Source of the DNA: Nyssa sinensis
Taxonomy: Eukaryota; Streptophyta; Magnoliopsida; Cornales; Nyssaceae
DNA length: 64,000 nt
Direction of reading: 5' to 3'
Assembly (NCBI GenBank): GCA_008638375.1
Contig: CM018032.1
Location: 57,975,382 to 58,039,381 of the forward strand
Shown here: positions 57,124 through 64,000 of the stretch, in pieces
Numbering within the stretch: position 1 is the first letter of the stretch
Layout of the letters: each line of letters begins with the position of its first letter
Made by a program: the position numbers and the translations under genes
Notes under the pieces: model-generated
Seen by the model: only the letters and a program-made list of their open reading frames with translations
Databases searched by the model: none
Told to the model about the DNA's origin: nothing

Positions 57124-60100
57124 ACATAATTAGCTTCAAGCAGAAGAGTAAAGAAATACTCTGATGAATTACACTCGAATAGCGTATGACACCTTAAGTA
57201 AGATTCAGGAGGCAAATAACTTAAAATATAAATAACCAAAAACTCTAAAATATCATCCTCTCAAACAATACAAAATAGCCGGGTATGCATGAAAGGAAAA
57301 AGAAAAGAAACAACAACAAACATACAAATTTAAGTTTCAAAAGCCAGGGAACAAGTGCATGTTTCTGGGATTTTTAATTCAGGAAGTAAATGACGACACT
57401 GTGTTTCAACCCTATAGCAGCTATGGCTGATCAAATTAATAAAATCATGTAGTGTGGTGTGCGTGTGCGTGTACGTGCACACATATATATATATATATAT
57501 TATATTTAGCAGTTCCCTCATTTCAAGAGTCGGTAGTAAAATTTTAACACTTGATTTAAATTTTGCGAGGTCAAAATTTAAATGTATCAAAAAACATTCA
57601 AGTAGGTCCAGGCTTAGGGGGAAAAAGACCTCACTAATAATTAAACAAACATCAAACCTTGACAAATTAATATTATAATCAAGATATATGCTTTTTTTTT
57701 GTTGATCTCATTTCATCATCAGTAACAAGAAGTCTCCAGATTACCAAGTCAATACCAAAGAGAACAAAAAAAAAAACCCTACTTCAGAGGTACTAACTAC
57801 TAAGCAAGTAATTTCCTCCACTGTTGAGTTCTTATTCTAGCTTCCTTTATCTGCCCTATAACATACGAATCACAGTTTCCCAGTATCATTTCTAGGTGAA
57901 TATATTATCCCCTTCAGGAAGTTACAGCCATGCACAAATATATTATCTGGAAGGTTAAAATTAAGGCAATCAGGGACAGAAATTTACTTTGGAGGGGGGG
58001 AGAGGCCTTACCCAGCCTCATCCCTGGATGCAGTATCTGTGTTGACCTCTTCCTTGGCCCGACTAAACCAACACATAAGACATTTTACCCTCTATTCAAC
58101 TTCCAAAAAAAAAATGGTGTATGCCCTTTTTTGCACTTAAAATTTTGGACTGTGTGTGCATGCACATGCACATGCACATGCATGATAATCAGGTTAACAC
58201 CCTGCTTAGAGCAATGGAAAAACACTACTAATAGAAATTGAAAAAGGAAAAGCAAAATAAGAGAAAAGAACAGAACTATTTCAGAATGACCATTTTATAA
58301 GTTCCCTAGTTTCTTGAGTATAATTAGAAGAAGATCACAAATGACTTTTTTTAACATACCATTCTGCTTGTCAGAGCTGTCTTCAACTTCATTAAAGAGC
58401 TCATTAACTTTGTCAATCTCAGGTTTCTTCATCTTCTCATTTTTTATTTTCTTTTTTCTCAGTTTTCTCTTTTTCGTTTCTCCTGTTGCATTAGCACCAT
58501 TCTGCTCATCAAAGCTTTCTTCCACTTCATTATAGAGCTTATGAACTTCGCCAATTTCAGCTTCATTTATCTTTCCATGTTTTCTTTTCTTATCCCTCAA
58601 CGATTTGCTCTGCTTCCCTGAAGATTTGTTCTTTTTCTTTTCTTCCTTCACTACAACATTTTCCTCTGGGACAACAGAAAGGCAGGTTAAGCATCCTTAG
58701 TCACTAAGATTCAGTAAAACTCAAAGAGAACAACACCAGAAAAATAATGGAAAAAAAGGAATTGACTAGAGCATTATCAATTTTATGTATCTTTGCACAG
58801 TGTCTTATGAGCAGAGAAACAAGACCCAAAACTAGGAGATTTGCATGACAATTCAGTGACTTATGTGGATGCTCCTATTCTCGTGACATTTTGAATTATC
58901 TGAATGAGCATGTTCTTTAAAAATGGATAATTTTTGAAGTGCCACAACTTTGTCCAGAATTACGAAGTTGTGTTGACTTCTTACAAAAACCATTTCTTGA
59001 GCCAGACCCATTGAAGTTCCATGAAGTTGAACTGCAACGTTTTATGAAGTAACTTCCCACAAGGATACTGAAAATTGCTAAGATACTTAAACAAACTGTT
59101 TGCCATGCTACTTGTTACACTAACTAGACAGCCGCGTGGCGTTTTTGTGAATAAGTGGACTTTTTAAATTTTCTATATTTTTTAATTTTTCACACAATTG
59201 ACAGCTCATACAGAGGAATGCTTCCTCCTTACTGTCCTATAAATGTTCAGTTACCATGCAGTAGGAAATGTTCATCCAGATAAGTTCTGAGTCCCTTTGC
59301 ATGTACATTGAATTTGAACCTACCCTGTCTAATTGTAGTATGAGCATATTACCACCCCTTTTTATATACGAAGCACATATTGTCGCCTATTTTTGTGCCT
59401 CCTTCACTTTTTTGCTTGGCTATGTGTGCAATTGTGATTTTGAGGTAAACCTAATTGGCAGGCCTGCTTGTTAGCATATAAGATAAGTGCTGCAGAGCTC
59501 CTCTCTTGTGCCTACACGTGTGGACTTTGACAAGAGACCACAAGGTTAATGCAATTCTGCTTATACAAATTTCCAGGCAGATTACTACTTGAAGGACCTC
59601 TTTAATTTTCGAGAGGCCTCCAAGCAACAAACATTTCCTGCTTGTTCAGATGAAGCTGATAGGCAGATTTGCTCTATAACTCAATCTTGGATTTGAATAA
59701 TTTTGTAGGTTTGTGGTCTTCCTTCCAAAAGAGCTTCAGACACATGTTGGAAGGGAGGAAGGGGGAAAAAAGAGCGATCTTGGCTTATTTTGACTCCTAT
59801 CACTGGCTAAATCTTTGAGGCATCAAAAAACAATTGAGTGCACCTGATTCAGAAACAACATACACAAAAAAAAAGTATCCAGTTTAATTTTTAAAAACAA
59901 GCCAAAAGAGCCAAAAGCGATGTAGCACGGTGGAAAAGTGCCACCATGGCATTTAAAGGGATGAGTGGAGTTAAAAATTCAACTCTTATCGCTAAAAATA
60001 AATGAGAGAGGAGAGAGGCCAACTTTGAGAGAGAGAGAGAGAGAGAGAGAGGGGAGGGAGTCCAAAACCAGTGGAAGATGCAGCTTTCACTTTGCTGGCT

Positions 60101-61150
60101 GAACATTAATTTTTTCCTTCACATATTGCAATGCAAAGCACTGATGAGATGAGTGTGCAAGAGAAGTTATTGTCCTGAATCCTGATAATGTGGATTAACT
60201 GTCTAACAGAGTGTTGTTTATTTGAGTTTATGACAATAATCTGTCTAGGTAGACCAGCTGAAACAGTTTAGATTTTTAAGTTGCGGGACTACATTCCACA
60301 CACATGCAAATGTGGACACTGAAAATTTCGGAAGTTGGCTACTCTTAAGGATTCTCTAATTGCAACAGTTAGTGATACAGGTTCTACGGTAAGTTTTGTG
60401 CTTTGGAAAGTCACTACCCAAACCAGTTAAATAGCATTTAAAGAGGACGTTCTAGCTCTTAAAATCCAAATTGATTGCAGGACTCATAATAAATGTGGTT
60501 TCTGGCAACAATCAATATATGTTATGCAGATGAACCCTGGACTGTCCTCTTGCCCTGGTTGCAACAGATAGCAAGGTGCTTTAGAATTTTCATTGTGGCT
60601 GCTTGCACCAATGTTTTACCTGCATACTCGCATATAAATTATTAAAAAAATCATGGATGGTATATGCATGCATTCTCAGCTTTTTACAGCATAATTTCGT
60701 CTATATATATTGGCGGGTTAATAATTAATAGCATGATCTTGATTTTTCATCAACAATATTAAAAATTTAGAATTTCAAGTTTGTTGAATTTGTTAAACGT
60801 TATATTCACTGGAATGATAATCACTATTTAGTCAAAACCCTAAAAATCAAACAAACCATGTGCCACACCAGTGTGTATAAATATGTATATAAAGAGACCG
60901 GCAAAAACATCTGAAGAGCAGTTTAAATCAAAGATAACAGAATAAAAATTCATGGGAAAATCCAAAAGGGGACGGAAGAAGAAAATATTAAAGAAAAAAC
61001 AAAAAGACATAAATAAAGCAACATACCGATTTCAACAAAATTCGTATTGTTTTTCTCACGATATTCTTTACTATTTTTCTTCTTCTTTTTCTTCAATCTA
61101 AGTGGTTTCGCTGTTATCTTCAGGTTCTTCTGCGAGTCCTCTGCTTCCAT
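53649..61150 (-). CDS. RRP7: ribosomal RNA-processing protein 7 (RRP7) homologue
   Basis: Nucleolar factor for 18S rRNA maturation in the small-subunit processome. Seven exons on -: 61027-61150, 58360-58665, 56984-57082, 56718-56867, 55578-55675, 54874-55084, and a last exon beginning at 53728 (or 53735) and ending at TAA 53649-53651. It starts MEAEDSQKNLKITAKPL, followed by a poly-lysine nuclear/nucleolar signal (LKKKKKKN). Exon 2 is Lys/Glu-rich with an internal repeat. The conserved C-terminal RRP7 domain follows: EGGWTVVVHHKGRKK, DKMAKKKSKEVGLDFYRFQ, and the invariant tail QDKKRIQQLRAARKFRPY. With the acceptor at 53728 the total is 1068 bases, giving 355 aa in frame. With the stronger CAG acceptor at 53735 the frame breaks by one base. 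Confidence 0.92.
56174..56650 (-). repeat. dispersed 'TGTCCG' repeat, copy B
   Basis: The reverse complement aligns along its length with 16613-17180. Shared parts are CTCTATTTTG.CTCACGTGTCC, the AT-rich core with GATGATTAAATGAAG, and GTGTCCTACTTTTT to CTTCTTAG. It is about 90 bases shorter than copy A. It lies in RRP7 intron 4, in the sense orientation of that gene, just as copy A is sense in its host gene. Confidence 0.8.
57087..57121. repeat. GA/CT microsatellite forming an intron's pyrimidine tract
   Basis: On the - strand this is an approximately 35-base (CT)n run ending four bases before the RRP7 exon 3 acceptor (CACAG, exon starts at 57082). It therefore serves as the polypyrimidine tract. 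Confidence 0.9.
60027..60051. repeat. GA microsatellite
   Basis: (GA)n run in RRP7 intron 1. The surrounding 2.4-kb intron (58666-61026) shows no gene or recognisable element. Confidence 0.88.
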
Positions 61151-61830
61151 CTCTCTCTATCTGTGAAAGTGTACGTAAAATCCTAAACTTGAGAGATGAA
61201 CAAAAACATAACAGGTTAGGGCATCTCCAGTAGTGAACCAAACCCATATCAAATTTAAATTTGAGTCAAAATCCACAAAAATCACTCTCCAACCCTAGAC
61301 TCAAACCCATACCAAATCAAGTTTACTCAAATCCAAACCCAAATCAGCGCGTTACTGTTCACAACATCAAATTTCTAACGGCTATTTTTTTTCCCTACCT
61401 AGTCTCACTTCAGATGGAAAATGAAAGGAAAAGGCAAGGAAAAGAAATGGAAAGAAAATCAGGAAAACAGACCTGGTGGGAATCGGTGATGGCGGGAACG
61501 ATCGCAGCAGAGACGGTTGAAAAAGATACAGTTTCGATCAGAGGGAAGAAAACAAACAGATCTGCTTGAAAAAGAAAATACAGAAATTCAAAAACAAAAA
61601 AGTATTTCATTTAAAATTTCAGAAAATAAAAAATAAGGAATATTTGTATATTGTAAGGTGAAAACTGATATAGAACTAGATATACACATATATGTAGAGA
61701 GAGAAACCATACCGGACGCCGTGAGCCCAGAGACGGTGAGACTGGGAGACGGAGGCAGGTTTCTCTCTTCTGCGGCGAGTGAGACCAACTGCAATCTGGA
61801 CGCTTGGAGGGGCAGTAGCACTAGGTAGTA
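61151..61830 (-). other. RRP7 5' leader with a probable leader intron
   Basis: On the - strand a GC-rich stretch at about 61713-61830 ends at a good donor (CGTCCG/GTATGG, 61712-61711). An acceptor (TTTCACAG) lies about ten bases before the ATG. The GC-rich stretch is open (61588-61821) but its frame does not join the main ORF, so I read it as a non-coding first exon. Confidence 0.5.
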
Positions 61831-64000
61831 CCGGTCTTCAACCCTATCTTTGTCGGGTCTTTCAACTTTTAATGCGCTAATTTTTCAATTCCCGGAAAGA
61901 AAAAAAAAAAAGAGTTTTATTAATTCCAATAAAAAAAGGTGAAAAAACTTAATTTTTTAGATAAATAAAAAAATATTACTATAATTTTTTGAATTAAATA
62001 AAATTTTAGTATTTTTTAAGTATATATTAAATGCTATTTTAATTGAACTAATAAAGTTTTTTACTGAGTTGCAATAAAAATCAATAGTTGAATCTTTAAT
62101 AATAATAAAAAATCATTCTTTAAAATTGTTAGATAAATTTATTTTTTGTATTTTTAAGTTTTTTTTTCAAATTAAAACAACATTAATGCCTAAAATGTTA
62201 ATTAATTACTTTTCTACTAAAATGTTTTATTGAATCCCACATAAACATTCTTATTTATTTTCATTGTATCTCTAGGTCTAAAAATGTAGGAAAAAAAAAC
62301 TCATTTATGCTAATTACAAAAACGTAATTTCATTTTAGAGAAACAAAAATTATAAGCTCATTGATTTTTCACTGAATTATTTGATAGTTATAGAGATTTT
62401 CTTATATTGTTTAAAATTATACAAATTATTTTTTTTCCTATTACACTAACAATAGATAGAATCTTTATATGTACAAAATTTAGTGTTGGGATTTCAACTA
62501 ATTTTTTTAATATGATTAAAATATTATTCTATATTACATTGACTTTTTTAAAGATAAATTATATTGACTTTCTATAAAAATTTTGACAGTTATATTGGCA
62601 TTCCTTACTTTATTTTACAATATACAAATATTCTTTATAGTCAAAAAAATTTATTCAAAATAACAAAATTATCTATTTTATTTATTTACTTTTGTATTTT
62701 TAAGTTTTGATCAAAATTTTCTAACTTTTGAAATACTTTGATCTGGCAGAAACTTGGGTTCGATACAAAAACTCTGGGTCAGATTTGGATAATGCGTTTG
62801 AATCGATAGTCGGTACCCGTTTGGGTCGGACCTTTTGGCTGCCAAACTAAAATCTCGAGTTCCTAATTTAAGAGGTGAGAGAATACGAAGTCTAGCACTT
62901 AAAGTCTGGACCAATAGTATGAAATTTTTTCAAAATCTTTTGAAAAAAATTTATTCAAAATCTTTTGATAAAAATTTCATCATATTATGAAAAATCTTCA
63001 ATCCTACTTAAAAAAAAAATTTAATTTGAATTTGGATGAGTACATAAATAATACATTTTTTTAAAAATAAAAATAATTAATTTAAATTTAAATAATTATT
63101 GAAGATGCCTAACCGACTAATATAATGAACAAGTGGTTAAATTCTTATTATTTGCACAAGTGATTGATCATTCACCAAGTCTAAAAAATTTGTACATTTC
63201 AATTATGATTACATCGTGCATAAGTACAACATGTGCAATGCACATATCATTGCACGATGAATTTTGAGGTTTGGCGAGTAATCATAATATTCTCTATTTA
63301 CATGCATTTGATTATTTTGTTCTCGAGTGATTCAAACATGTATAACGCACGTATCATGGTAGGTGAATTTTGGAATTTCATGAGTGACTATAACATCTTT
63401 TTATTTATATGTATTTCACTATTTTATTTCCAAATAATTCAAACTTTATGTAAACACATCAAGGCTTTAGCTATTCTCATAAAATATATTTAATTGAAGG
63501 GTCACTTTACATTATTATTAAATATAAGTTGACCATTTTGCACAAATTTAATTTTTTTTTATAATTACTTCTTTTATAAAATTAGAAATATTTTAAAATC
63601 TTTAACAATAATCCAGCCAATAACCTAAAATGATTATCTTATTGAATACATTTTTTAGAATCATAAAATCATTTTTTTTTAACATTCAGAGTAATATTTT
63701 TATTTTAATATTTCATTAAAAAAATTTATTTATTAATATAACTGTTGAAGTATCAGTAAATCTCTTAGTAAAGTTAAGTGAGTTTAGAAAATTTAATTAA
63801 TTAATACGTGCATAAAAGTTTTAATTGATTCATACTCACATATATTTTAAAAACTTAATTAATTAATCTATATATATAATTATATATATAAAAAAAGAAG
63901 CTTAATTGACTCATACTCTTAACAGATAAAAAAGTTTTATAAAACTGAGTAGCACCTAACAGGTATGACACCGTGTTACAGTTCCGCACTTCCGCTAGAC
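61831..64000. other. AT-rich intergenic region at the right edge
   Basis: Long A/T tracts with no recognised gene. A slightly GC-richer part at 62740-62900 has a short - strand frame with no known motif. An imperfect duplication (ATTTTGAGGTTTGGCGAGTAAT / ATTTTGGAATTTCATGAGTGACT) occurs at 63257-63290 and 63366-63390. The last 40 bases become GC-richer and could be the edge of another feature. Confidence 0.5.

Noticed and set aside
61410..61821. Overlapping open frames on both strands near the RRP7 leader
   Set aside because: The region is a probable non-coding first exon and leader intron; frames do not join the RRP7 ORF and have no known domain.
1..64000. tRNA, rRNA or snRNA genes
   Set aside because: I saw no A/B-box pair with a cloverleaf or other RNA gene signature by eye; a covariance-model scan would be decisive.

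Overview
This is a plant nuclear window, most likely from a woody core eudicot. The base composition is strongly AT-rich, genes are split by GT-AG introns (some several kb long), and the repeats are typical of plant genomes: L1 and RTE LINEs, a MULE, a MITE, and a Del/Tekay-type solo LTR. I cannot name the species. All gene models come from hand-splicing the sequence, and family names and Arabidopsis locus numbers come from memory.

Layout. 0.9-3.6 kb is a decayed Mutator-like element with long terminal inverted repeats. 4.8-20.8 kb (+) is a ten-exon atypical SDR / NDUFA9-COQ11-like NAD(P)-binding protein (At5g15910-like) whose introns hold several LINE insertions. 23.6-24.4 kb (-) is a small KIN2-like LEA/stress gene. 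25.9-28.6 kb (+) is a mitochondrial proline dehydrogenase, head-to-head with the KIN2-like gene. 31.2-39.2 kb (+) is a TBC-domain Rab GTPase-activating protein (PAM1-like). 43.8-46.9 kb (+) is S-adenosylmethionine decarboxylase with its tiny and conserved leader uORFs. 48.0-51.9 kb is a solo LTR with a 5-bp target duplication. 53.6-61.2 kb (-) is the ribosomal RNA-processing protein RRP7. The rest is AT-rich intergenic sequence with minisatellites.

How the genes relate. SDR, TBC/PAM1, SAMDC and KIN2-like genes match one Arabidopsis neighbourhood (about At5g15910-At5g15970). ProDH and RRP7 match a second (about At5g38710-At5g38720). The window therefore looks like an unfractionated ancestral block whose contents were split between two Arabidopsis segments. 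Several products touch stress and nitrogen metabolism: proline catabolism, polyamine synthesis and a LEA-like protein. The adjacency is more likely inherited synteny than a functional cluster.

The main anomaly is a set of one- or two-base length differences in otherwise well conserved genes. ProDH has one extra base, the SAMDC main ORF two, and the conserved SAMDC uORF one. The SDR gene lacks the AG of one acceptor. RRP7 has an extra base at its last acceptor, which a downstream AG can absorb. Either the assembly contains uncorrected indels or these genes are recently damaged; raw reads or cDNA would decide.
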